Origin: Ilex aquifolium
Lineage: Eukaryota > Streptophyta > Magnoliopsida > Aquifoliales > Aquifoliaceae
Assembly: GCA_951799425.1 (NCBI GenBank)
Contig: OX637391.1
Location: 27,771,701-27,835,700 of the forward strand
Direction of reading: 5' to 3'
Length of the DNA: 64,000 nt
Shown here: one piece after another, positions 1 to 9,720 of the stretch
Position numbering within the stretch: position 1 is the first letter of the stretch
How the letters are laid out: the number at the start of each line of letters is the position of its first letter
Notes under the pieces: model-generated
What the model was told of the DNA's origin: nothing
Database searches by the model: none
Seen by the model: the letters and a program-made list of their open reading frames with translations, nothing else
Translations under genes and position numbers: made by a program

Positions 1-296
1 GGAGGTGAAGTGAGCATGCTTTTGAGTTTTTTAAATGATATATCTTTAGACTTATTATCAGATATATACTCTAATGTATATAATTCTTTTTTCATACAAG
101 CATTTTCAAATAAACTCTGTGTTAAGAACTCAACACAATTTACTTTATGCAACACTTATTCTTCTCTGGGTTGTTTTGCAATGTTAAAAATATTTAATTC
201 CAAGGTCATGTTTCCAACTGAAAGTTTCATGACTCAATTCATACAATTTATCAACGCATTTGATGTAGTTAGGAATGGTCGATCCAAAATAACAGG
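1..296 (-). pseudogene. Athila-like pol fragment, C-terminal side of protease (part 2 of 2)
   Basis: Read on the minus strand, this stretch continues the retropepsin-like domain found at 7,215-7,534. It has the conserved 'DRPFL' box and the 'NMTLELNIFN' stretch that follow the protease core in Athila/Tat-type Ty3/gypsy polyproteins. An in-frame TGA follows 'NCMN' and a TAA follows 'PREE', so it is not functional. The two parts are separated only by element E1 and its 5-bp duplication; removing one TSD copy brings both parts into the same frame. This is the oldest layer at the left edge and continues outside the window. Confidence 0.75.
292..296. repeat. Target site duplication of E1, left copy (ACAGG)
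   Basis: ACAGG abuts the 5' LTR start (TGATGAGC) and is repeated exactly at 7,215-7,219 after the 3' LTR end. Five bp is the usual TSD length for Ty3/gypsy and Ty1/copia elements. Confidence 0.93.
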
Positions 297-2166
297 TGAT
301 GAGCACAAAATATTGTATATTTGATGGCCTCATTACATGCATTTTAACTTAACTTTGCAATTAATTACTTAGAATTAGCCCAATTTATGAATACTGTTGA
401 ATTTTTGATGTTGCAGGTAATTATAGCGTAAATCATGGATTTTGTAACCTTGAAACTAAGTGTGGATGTGTGGTGAAGGCATGGACACATTACTTGAGGA
501 TTTGGAGGTTTAAAAGTGAAAGAAATCAAGGAGGTATCGGTGTTTGGTAGCAAAGGCACCAGCACCCGCACCATTTGGTGGTAGTACCTCGGTTTTCCTC
601 CATTTTGACCATGATCTACTTTGAATCTGAAAAAATGCAAAACATGAAAGTTGTATATCTGGATGTCTTCTGTATTGTGTCAAAATTTCAGCTCAATAGA
701 CAGTTGAATCAAATTTTATGACAATTCTACGAAAACTGGTCCGGAGCAGAAATGTACCGGTACGCCGTACCGGTACAATTTTCCTACTTGAGTTTGGGGT
801 ACCGGTACACAGTACCGGTACGCTCTTCTGAAACAGCCCAAACTGCCCAGAACGCCTGCAAATCTTCTCCCACTTGCTTGGGGGTCGCACCTACACTTCT
901 CCTACTTGTCCCATGACATCCCTTACATATTTACATGCCTCCCACACCGTAGTTGAAGACTTTGGAGGCCATTGCATTAATGAGGATGGGAGAGAAGGGG
1001 GCTGCCAAGGGAGTTGTAGGCTAAGCTTCTCCTAGCCTGTCCAAGGCCATCAAATCACCTTCCATTGATGGGAGGCCTGCACACACAGACCGTAGGGACC
1101 CTCATGGACGAAAATGCAGAGCTCTCACACTTCATATACTCAGCATTCACAAGCTTTGAAAGGGGTGGCTACCTAACCTTAGGAGTAGTCCAAGGAAGAA
1201 GATGATGAATAGTAGATAGAAAGCTTATGTTTTTGCATTTTCTTCCATCCTTTCACTTGTAATTTATTGTAAGACTCTTGTAATCTTCATTTAATGTCTT
1301 TAATGTCATTTACTTCAAGTACATTTCAAGTTTAATGTTACATTTTAGATTTCACCATTGTTGCTTCCAAGTTTTCTTCATTTCTTGCTTTAAAATGGGT
1401 ATTGAATATTTTTCTTCATAGCTTAAGATTTCTCGCTTTAAGTTAAGTTCAATGTTTCCTTTCTTCATTATGCCCCTTTACATTACCTCATTGTCTTTCC
1501 TTCAAGTATGAGTAGCTAGATTTTAAGTTGGTTAATCCATGGGAGAACTCCTCTTGGGTGTGCCACTTCAACTCATTTTCATTCCTCCTCTCAGAGTACG
1601 ATGGTTCGGTTTGACTGGGTTGAGAGTGGATGCGGTTGTGAGTCTTTGATATCCCGTAGGCCTGGTCACGGGTTATGCTTGGATCCTCACCTCTATTTCA
1701 TCCCTAGCTTCCCACGAATCAATCGTTCATCTAAGCTCTATTCGAGGAAGGCTTCGAGTTGATTTGGGATTCCCATCGGAGTGAATCCTTCAGATTAGCC
1801 AACACTTGTCTTTATTGTATTTTCATTCACAAACTTCAAACACCAAAACTCAAATACAAGATTTTACACTTTTCCTTTTTGACAAAATTACCTTCACACA
1901 CTTGAACTTTCCTTCCCTGAGGAGACGACCTTGGAATACTCATTCCAAGTAAAACACGACAAGCAAAAGTCTCTCTGCGCTTGGGGAGCATTTTTGTTCA
2001 CCACACACACATTTTGTACATTTCATTCCATTTTCATTACCACCATTCTGTTGCCCTATTTCCCATATCATTCCGAGGGAGAGTGACACTCCCTTCACAC
2101 ATACACCATATACACATTAAGGGATGATATTAGGAGGTTAGGAACAACAAGGTTTTTGATCAAGCA
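297..2166 (+). repeat. E1 5' LTR
   Basis: Begins TGATGAGC and ends CAAGCA directly before the PBS. It carries four perfect GTACCGGTAC palindromes (754-763, 767-776, 799-808, 812-821), a conserved block around 595-750 shared with the E4 LTR, a U5 hairpin at 1,930-1,949 and, near the end, a GGGAG...CTCCC inverted repeat followed by a 'gggatgatatt' motif common to the E1, E2 and E3 LTRs. No convincing TATA box was found by eye. Confidence 0.92.
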
Positions 2167-2170
2167 TTTT

Positions 2171-2188
2171 TGGCGTCATTGCCGGGGA
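2171..2188 (+). promoter_or_regulatory. E1 primer binding site
   Basis: An 18-nt tract starting four bases after the LTR. It matches the TGGCGCCGTTGCCGGGGA type seen in E2 and E4 except for two or so substitutions. This PBS type is known from Athila elements and is attributed to tRNA-Asp priming; the tRNA assignment is from family knowledge. Confidence 0.85.
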
Positions 2189-2326
2189 AGGTTAAATGTC
2201 GAGTTTAAAGGTGATTTTGGACGGCATAGGTAAGTCTCGTGATTTTCATCACGGGCCAAGGTATGTCGTTTCTTTTGTAAATAGTTTGTAAATAGCTTGT
2301 GTTTTATGTAATGTCTTATTATTTTT

Positions 2327-3298
2327 ATGAAAATGTATCAAATGCCCCATATTATGAAAAATGTGTGTGAGATTTGTGATGAGTATGGGCACATCACTAG
2401 TGAGTGCCCAATAAATGCCCCTTATTTTGAAAATGTTTGCGAGATTTGTGGTGAGTATGAACACATCACTAGTGAGTGCCCAATAAATGCCCCTTATTTT
2501 GAAAATGTTTGCGAGATTTGTGGTGAGTATGGACACATCACTAGTGAGTGCCCAATAAATTATCCGGTTCAAGACTTTGCATGCAGAGGTTCAAATTCAA
2601 TTTTGGCCTCTGAAAATTTTTACCCTGACCATTATGTTACACCGAGTTATCCGAGTTATAGTTGGGAGAATGAACCTTATAATTTTTCATCCAATCTCAC
2701 ACCACCAAATGAATTTTGCCACTATCCAACATATGGGGACTCAACTGAAGAAGAATTGGAAAATATTTTGTATGAGTTTATGCAATGCCAAATGGAAGTC
2801 AATGCCCAAGTAGCCCAACAACTTTCTGAAATTAGAGATGAACTTGATACATTGACTAATGCTATAATTGCTATGCATGCATAACAAAATCTTGAGCATA
2901 GTCAATGTATTGAGGATGGTCATCTCAATGGAATGCATATTGATGTTGAATCTCCCACCACTCTAGATTGTGAAACATTTAATGAGGATATCATCTCACA
3001 TGAGGCTAATGAGCCCAAGGTCATTTTGTCATCTATGAGTGGTGTTGAGATTCACACTTTTCAACTTGGGAAGGGCATTGCAATGGAGTTAAGTGTAGAA
3101 ACTTTTAAAGAAAAATTGTATGCTCCATTGTTGGTATTGCATAAACTTGCCTATACCTCTATTTGGTTGAGATTTTTGAATTATTATCCTCTGTATTGTT
3201 GGATAGATTGGACAGAAAGGGCATTTATACAACAAAAAAATTTTAAAATAAAAAAAATCAATGGGCGCAAGCTCATATCCGAATTGAAGCCGAATTGA
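2327..3298 (+). pseudogene. E1 tandem zinc-knuckle protein, interrupted by one stop
   Basis: The only coding region of E1. The N-terminus has three CCHC knuckles (C-X2-C-X4-H-X4-C) at about residues 14-27, 38-51 and 62-75, spaced exactly 24 residues apart, all with ligands intact; the 72-bp unit is nearly identical at DNA level. An acidic Tyr/Pro-rich middle and a Gln-rich helical stretch follow. A TAA at 2,882-2,884 interrupts the frame where E2 and E4 read through; coding resumes to a basic C-terminal tail ('GRKLISELKP') shared by all three elements. An upstream ATG at 2,311 lies in a frame that appears to join after a 1-bp slip, so the original protein probably began there. Knuckles suggest nucleic-acid binding, as in retroviral nucleocapsid, but no capsid-like domain is visible. 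Confidence 0.75.
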
Positions 3299-3614
3299 CA
3301 TGAGTCCTTTTTGTTTTGTTTTCATGTACATAGTAGTAGATTTATTTTTATTGTTATATTTTTATTTTCATGTTGTTGTAGAGTAGAAGTTGTTTACCTC
3401 TCCCTAATTTGGACTCATTTCATTTTGAGCATCATCATAGACAAACTCATTCAATATCATATGCGAGTTTAAGTTGGGGGGTGTAAACAAACTCTTTTGT
3501 TTTCCCTTTAAGGTGTCTTCTAAAAAAAAAGGAAAAAGAAAAAGAGAAAAAAAGGGGAGGGGGGGTATCTCATTTCCCATGATACTTTCATTTTTCTCAT
3601 TGCATGATTCCTTG

Positions 3615-3651
3615 TGCATTGAGGACAATGCATGGTTCAAGTTGGGGGGTG
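3615..3651 (+). promoter_or_regulatory. E1 conserved hairpin plus internal polypurine tract
   Basis: A 7-bp stem (TGCATTG/CAATGCA) with an AGGA loop at 3,615-3,632, followed six bases later by a G-rich tract AAGTTGGGGGGTG (3,639-3,651) nearly identical to the terminal PPT. A further PPT-like copy lies at about 3,471-3,483. The same arrangement occurs in E2, E4 and B. Confidence 0.7.
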
Positions 3652-5345
3652 AGGTGCACCATTTACATTTTCCACCACTTTTTGTATAGAATAATGGGAA
3701 ATGTGAAAATTTAAAAAAAAAAAAAATTTTGGACACTTTTTGTGTAAAGTATCTAATATTGAACTATATTCCCCTATCGTAATTGTTGTGGGAGTTGTGA
3801 TTGCTTGATCTTCACTTTGAACTTTGAATACATAATCACATTATAGAAGTTTATCCTATTGCTAAGAGTATCACATACTTGTTTGCTTTTGAACTCAACC
3901 ATAAGTGCACCATGAACTTGTAATTTTGGCAATTTACGGATTGAGTCCACATTTAGTGCTTGACATGAATAGTGGAGATGAGTTAGAACCCATGTGAGCT
4001 TTAGTGCCAATCCTTGTTGGAGGGAACTTACATTTAGTCAAGGAACAATTTTTCAAATTCCAAATTTGTTCAATAATCTCATTATGCTTGTTTTGGTTAG
4101 GTGCATTTGGGTAGTTAATTGACTTTGTCTTGATATGTACAATGCTCTCCTATGCCTATCTAGAAATGATCTTAGGCCATCTTTGAAATGCTTTGAGCCT
4201 TTACCTTTTTCTTGTGAAAAATTTATCCCTAGTGCCATGATTGAGCCTTAATTGTAAATTCGTTTCCATGCCACACATTTGACCAAGCCAATGCAAAATG
4301 ATAAAAATCTATCTCACCTTGGTTGTTCCTAGAGTTGAATATGAGTGATCGTAAAACAGAAGAAAGTATGGTGTGGAAACTCAAACAAAATGGAGGAATG
4401 ATGTTGAAACTCAAGGAGTTGAGTGGAAAAAAGAATGAAAATCCAAGAAAAAGAGAAAAGGGGTGAAAAGAAGAAAGAACGATCAAAGAAAAAAGGAAAA
4501 TGTTAAGGAAAAGAAAGAAATGAAACAAAGAGTGAAGTGATGGTGTTAGCCTAGAAATCCCATAAAAGGGAGATCTTTTTGAAATAAAGGTCATTCACTC
4601 GGAACAACCCTCTTTGTTATCCTTTATCCTTCATTTCTTTTGCTTCAATATCACCCCAAGACCCCATTATAACCCATGAAAGTCCTAAATGATATAGAGA
4701 AGCATGGTAGATGCATACTTTCAAAGAAAAAGAGAAGTTGGTTTGTTATCTAATGCCCTAGCATTCCTTTCATGAGATTATGCCAAGGTTGTTTCATTTT
4801 TATGCATGAACTTCATTTTTGGATTATATGTGAGATACTTTGTTTTGTGCACAAGATTCTACCTTACATATACACATGGAGAGCATGCCAGGATAACCAT
4901 AGTGTGATTCATTGTGAGAGACACCCTTGGTGAGTTTTGCTTTGAAGCTTAATTTGGATAGCCAAAGTGAATGTGAACTTCGTTGTGTAAATGTTTAAAT
5001 TACATGTCCATTTCACACACACACGAGTTAAAAAATGAATGTGTATGTGAATACTCTAGAATAACATTCAAGGCTATGATGTGTTTCATGTGTGATTAGT
5101 TCGGGTATGTTGGACCAAGCTATTTTTGAAATCCCAGTGCTAGTTAGGATAAGGGACTATGCTTTAAATATTAGATACTTGGAAAAGAAGTTTGTAGGTA
5201 CCTTCACGAGACAAAACTCGTCCACTATGGATCACCTATGGGTTTAAAGGCTTCTTGCATATGCTAAATGCAATTGCGGAATTAATATATATTTATTTTG
5301 TTTCATTGCTTTTTACATTTTGTTAGCTAGGGACTAGCAAAGCTT
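3652..5345 (+). other. E1 conserved 3' noncoding region
   Basis: About 1.7 kb without convincing coding potential. It aligns by eye along its length with E2 (12,721-14,359) and E4 (17,685-19,384, reversed), and in patches with B (about 28,100-29,488), for example the 'aaatgatcttagg' region. Three short inverted repeats lie at 5,206-5,221, about 5,222-5,241 and 5,255-5,273, just before the terminal PPT; the middle stem is disrupted in E1. Confidence 0.7.
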
Positions 5346-5358
5346 AAGTTGGGGGGTG
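5346..5358 (+). promoter_or_regulatory. E1 terminal polypurine tract
   Basis: AAGTTGGGGGGTG immediately before the 3' LTR start at 5,359; the expected site of plus-strand DNA priming. Confidence 0.85.
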
Positions 5359-7214
5359 TGATGAGCACAAAATATTGTATATTTGATGGTCTCATTACAT
5401 GCATTTTAACTTAACTTTGCAATTAATTACTTAGAGTTAGCCCAATTTATGAATAATGTTGAATTTTCGATGTTGCAGGTAATTATAGCGTAAATCATGG
5501 ATTTTGTAACCTTGCAACTAAGTGTGGATGTGTGGTGAAGGCATGGACACATAACTTGAGGATTTGGAGGCTTAAAAGTGAAAGAAATCAAGGAGGTATC
5601 GATGTTTGGTAGCAGAGGCACCAGTACCCGCACCATTTGGTGGTAGTACCTCGGTTTTCTTCCATTTTGACCATGATCTACTTCGAATCTGAAAAGGTGA
5701 AAAACATGAAAGTTGTATATCTGGATGTCTTCTGTATTGTGTCAAAATTTCAGCTCAATTGGATGGTTGGATCAAAAGTTATGACAATTCTACAAAAACT
5801 AGTCCGGAGCAGAAGCTTACCGGTATGCCGTACCGGTACGGTTTTCCTACTGGAGTTCGGGGTACCGGTACACAGTACCGGTACGCTCTTCTGAAACAGC
5901 CCAAACTGCCCAGAATGCCTGCAAATCTTCTCCCACTTGCTTGGGGGTCCCACCTACACTTCTCCCACTTGTCCCCTGACATCCCTTACATATTTACATG
6001 CCTCCCACACCGTAGTTGAAGACTTTGGAGGCCATTGCATTAATGAGGATGGGAGAGAAGGGGGCTGCCAGGGGAGTTGCAGGCTAAGCTTCTCCTAGCC
6101 TGTCCAAGGCCATCAAATCACCTTCCATTGATGGGAGGCCTGCACACACAGACCTTAGGGACCCTCATGGACGAAAATGTAGAGCTCTCACACTCCATAT
6201 ACTCAGCATTCACAAGCTTTGAAAGGGGTGGCTACCTAACCTTAGGAGTAGTCCAAGGAAGAAGATGATGAATAGTAGATAGAAAGCTTATGTTTTTGCA
6301 TTTTCTTCCATCCTTTCACTTGTAATTTATTGTAAGACTCTTGTAATCTTCATTTAATGTCTTTAATGTCATTTACTTCAAGTACATTTCAAGTTTAATG
6401 CTACATTTTAGATTTCACCATTGTTGCTTCCAAGTTTTCTTCATTTCTTGCTTTAAAATGGGTATTGAATATTTTTCTTCATAGCTTAAGATTTCTCGCT
6501 TTAAGTTAAGTTCAATGTTTCCTTTCTTCATTATGCCCCTTTACATTACCTCATTGTCTTTCCTTCAAGTATGAGTAGCTAGGCTTTAAGTTGGTTAATC
6601 CAAGGTAAAACTCCTCTTGGGTGTGCCACTTCAACTCATTTTCATTCCTCCTCTCAGAGTACGATGGTTTGGTTTGACTGGGTTGAGAGTGGATGCGGTT
6701 GTGAGTCTTTGATATCCCGTAGGCCTGGTCACGAGTTATGCTTGGATCCTCACATCCATTTCATCCCTAGCTTCCAACGAATCAATCGTTCATCTAAGCT
6801 CTATTCGAGGAAGGTTTCGAGTTGATTTGGGATTCCCATTGGAGTGAATCCTTCGGATTAACCAACACTTGTCTTTATTGTATTTTCATTCACAAACTTC
6901 AAACACCAAAACTCAAATACAAGATTTTACGCTTTTCTTTTCACAAAATCACCTTCACACAATCCCTTCCTTCCCTGAGGAGACGACCTTGGAATACTCA
7001 TTCCAAGTAAAACACGACATTCAAAAGACTCCTTGCGCTTGGGGAGCACTTTTGTTCACACACACATTTCATTTCATTTCATTCAACCACTATTCTGTTG
7101 CCCCTTTTCTCACATCATTCTGAGGGAGAGTGACACTCCCTTATCCCTATAAGCCATACACACATTGAGGGATGATATTAGGAGGTTATGAAAAACAATG
7201 ATTTTGACCAAGCA
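5359..7214 (+). repeat. E1 3' LTR
   Basis: Begins TGATGAGC and ends CAAGCA, matching the 5' LTR over its length. The first GTACCGGTAC palindrome is mutated here (TTACCGGTAT) while the other three are intact. The U5 hairpin is at 6,988-7,007. It is followed by the right TSD copy. Confidence 0.92.
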
Positions 7215-7219
7215 ACAGG
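7215..7219. repeat. Target site duplication of E1, right copy (ACAGG)
   Basis: Exact repeat of 292-296. Confidence 0.93.
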
Positions 7220-7534
7220 TATGTATGCAGATGCATGAAAAATTTGTTGTGTTTCCAAAACAATAAAATCTACTGAAAAATAGAATTGATCCACTTGGAC
7301 TAGAACATCCTCCACAATTTCTCGTGGAGTTTTTATCGATCGATCTACTAATTGCAGTGTATCATTGGTAGGTTTCAACTCACCCAATCCTAATTTTTTG
7401 TATACAGAGTATGACATTAATTTAACACTAGCTCCAAGGTCAAGCAGAGCTTGTTCAATTCAAAAATTGCCAATGATGCATGAAACTGTAGGATTTCTAG
7501 GATCTTTGTACTTAAGAAGAGTTTTATGTTGTAT
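7215..7534 (-). pseudogene. Athila-like protease fragment, N-terminal side (part 1 of 2)
   Basis: Minus-strand reading gives a retropepsin-like start: a 'KYKDPRNPT' lead-in, an in-frame stop, then the active-site region 'LLDLGASVKLM' (D-L-G-A-S type, as in plant Athila/Tat proteases) and 'LGLGELKPT', then the beta-strand-rich core ending 'DFIVLETQ'. The domain continues at 296-1 across the E1 insertion. It is cut at 7,535 by the E3 LTR. It is a decayed remnant of an older minus-strand element. Confidence 0.82.
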
Positions 7535-9239
7535 TGATTTGCACAAAACATTGCATATTTTGTATGTTAATATGCCCTTTTATACTTGATTTTGTTGTGA
7601 CTTTGGGGAGAAATGTGCTTTATCTTCTCTTTATTAGAGTTTTGTGTAAATGCAGGTAAAAGGATGTAAATGATTCATGTTAAGTCCCCATTGAAGTGTT
7701 AGAAGTCAATGAAGATGAGGGGATAGCTTAAAGGAAGGCTTGGAGGGTGAAGAAACCAAGAAAAATGTAGTTTGGGTGAAAACCTTCCGAAAGGTTTTGC
7801 CTTGGTCTACCTATAAACTGCCAAAACCTTCCCGAAGGTTTTGTCTACTGGAATGAACCTTCTGGAAGGTTTTTCTTACTGGTTTTCCATTTTAACTATT
7901 CCTGCACAAATCTTCTGGAAGGTTTGTGTCGACCTTCCGGAAGGTTTTGCCCAGATTGCCCAGACAGCCTGTAACTCAAGCTCTGCCAATTAGGGGTCCC
8001 ACCTATACTTCTCTAACTTGTCCCCTGACATCCCTTACACATCTACAGGCCTCCCATCACCCATGCTTGGACTTTGAAGGCTTGGGCATTTATGAGGAGG
8101 AGAGAGAAGAGGAAAAGCTGGGACATGTAAGCTAGGTCTGTCCTAGCCTGCCCAATGCATCCAATCAGCCCCCTTTTTGATGTAAGGCCTGTCACACACC
8201 TAAGGAGCTCTCCATGGATGAAAATGTATGAATGAATTCATTATGTATTATTTAGCTATATTGCATTGTAGAGAGAGAAGCTCTAGGTAGAAGACATAGT
8301 TAGAGAGAGAAAGCTTAGTTTTCTTGCATTTCTTCCATCCATTTCACTTGTAATCCTCTGTAAGACTTGTGTAAGCTTAATTTAATGTCTTTAATGTCAT
8401 TTATTACAAGTACATTGCAAGTTTAGTTCTCCATTTTGGTTTTCACCATTGTTGCAGGATGTTTTCTTCATTTCAAGTTTTAAAATGGGTATTGAATGTT
8501 TCTAGTCTTAGTTTAAGTTTTCTTGCATTAAACTAAATTCCAATCTTCATTTATTTACAATATCTCTTCATTACATTTATGTTCTTGCTTTAAATATGAG
8601 TAGCTAAGCTTATAGTTGGCTAATCTAAGGGAGAATTCCTCTTGGGTATGCTATTTCAACTTATTTTCTTTCCTCCTCGTAGTGTATGTTGATTCGGTTT
8701 GACTGGGTTGAGGGTGGACGTGGTTGTGAGTCTTTGAAATCCCGTAGACTTGTCACGGGGTATGATTGGATCCTCACCTCCATCTTAGTCCCTCGCTTCC
8801 CATGAATCAATCGAACATCTAGACACCATTGGAGGAAGGTCTTGAGTTGATTTGGCATTCCCATTGGAATGAACTCTTCGGATTGGCCAACACTTGTTCC
8901 ATTTCATTTCCTATCACCAAATTCAAACACCAAAGATTTTTACACTTTTCATTTTTCACCCAAAATCACCTTCAACACGATCCACTTCCTTCCCTGAGGA
9001 GACGACCTTGGAATACGATTTCCAAATAAAACAAGACATTCGAAAGTCTCCCTGCGCTTGGGGAGCACTTTTGTTCACACACACACACGCACACATTTCA
9101 TTCATTCCACACACTATTCCGTTTACCCTATTTCTTGCATCATCCCGAGGGAGAGTGATACTCCCCTATCCGTATAAGTCATACACACATTGAGGGATGA
9201 TGTTTGGGGATAAGGGCATACGACGAAAACCATCAATCA
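7535..9239 (+). repeat. E3 5' LTR (Athila-like)
   Basis: Begins TGATTTGCACAAAACATTGC, alignable with the E1 LTR start, and ends CATCAATCA four bases before a PBS. The U3 part holds a palindrome array of the CCTTCCGGAAGG type, partly mutated (about 7,782, 7,822, 7,855, 7,909 and 7,930-7,945). A U5 hairpin lies at 9,008-9,025. No matching 3' LTR is found; the rest of E3 beyond gag is missing. Confidence 0.82.
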
Positions 9240-9243
9240 TTTT

Positions 9244-9261
9244 TGGTGCCGTTGCCGAGGA
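9244..9261 (+). promoter_or_regulatory. E3 primer binding site
   Basis: TGGTGCCGTTGCCGAGGA, two substitutions from the Athila-type PBS of E2, four bases after the LTR. Confidence 0.8.
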
Positions 9262-9386
9262 AGGCAAAGCGTTGAATTGAGAAGGTAATTTTCGAACGAC
9301 GGAGGTAAGTCCCATGAATTCTAATCATGGGCTGAGGTACGTCGCTCCTCGTATATACTGTTGTTTACTTGTTTTTATTGTAGATA

Positions 9387-9720
9387 GTGTTTTGTATATG
9401 GGGACGGGACAACCATAATAGATTGATTAGACAACCCTTGGACCCCAACATGAATATTGACCATGACCTACCCGAGGATGCCGGTGAAAACTTTGAGGTG
9501 TTGGGTGCCAATGTTAATATCCCAAGGGGAGGTGGAGTGCAAGAACGAAGAATTCCAAACCCTAGAATGCATTTCCCTCTTGGGAATGAAGGGAATAACA
9601 TCCAAATTGATCCTTCGGTGAGGTCAATGAAGGATTTCCTTCAACCAACTCATAGCACCACTCCCTCATGCATTCTCTTGCCGGTCCAAGCTCATGCCTT
9701 CCTAGTTAAGCCAGGCTACA
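9387..9720 (+). pseudogene. E3 Athila-type gag, part 1 (before E2)
   Basis: A Pro/Asn-rich N-terminal gag segment, ending 'AHAFLVKPGY' where E2 inserted. The open frame has no ATG at its left limit (GTG at 9,387), and a nearby ATG at the expected leader distance is in another frame, so the true start is uncertain. The downstream part resumes at 16,050 in a different frame, indicating a small frame change near the insertion site or a shift inherited from before it. The match to Athila gag rests mainly on part 2. Confidence 0.7.
9716..9720. repeat. Target site duplication of E2, left copy (CTACA)
   Basis: Repeated exactly at 16,045-16,049. Confidence 0.93.

Larger units (their letters stand above)
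297..7214 (+). mobile_element. E1: non-autonomous Athila-related LTR retrotransposon
   Basis: A structurally complete 6.9-kb element with two LTRs (1,870 and 1,856 bp), a primer binding site, a terminal polypurine tract and a 5-bp TSD. The roughly 3.2-kb interior codes only for a zinc-knuckle protein; I find no protease, reverse transcriptase, RNase H or integrase. In the first ~315 bp of the two LTRs I count 11 differences (about 3.5%), so it is older than E2. It must use proteins supplied in trans, and shares its PBS type, internal PPT and 3' noncoding block with the coding element B. Insertion was into the protease of an older minus-strand Athila-like element. Confidence 0.93.

Noticed and set aside
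1-14. Identical 14-mer at 1-14 and 16,881-16,894.
   Set aside because: The sequence context differs in strand and meaning (protease tail versus gag), and a 14-base chance match is expected in a 64-kb window.
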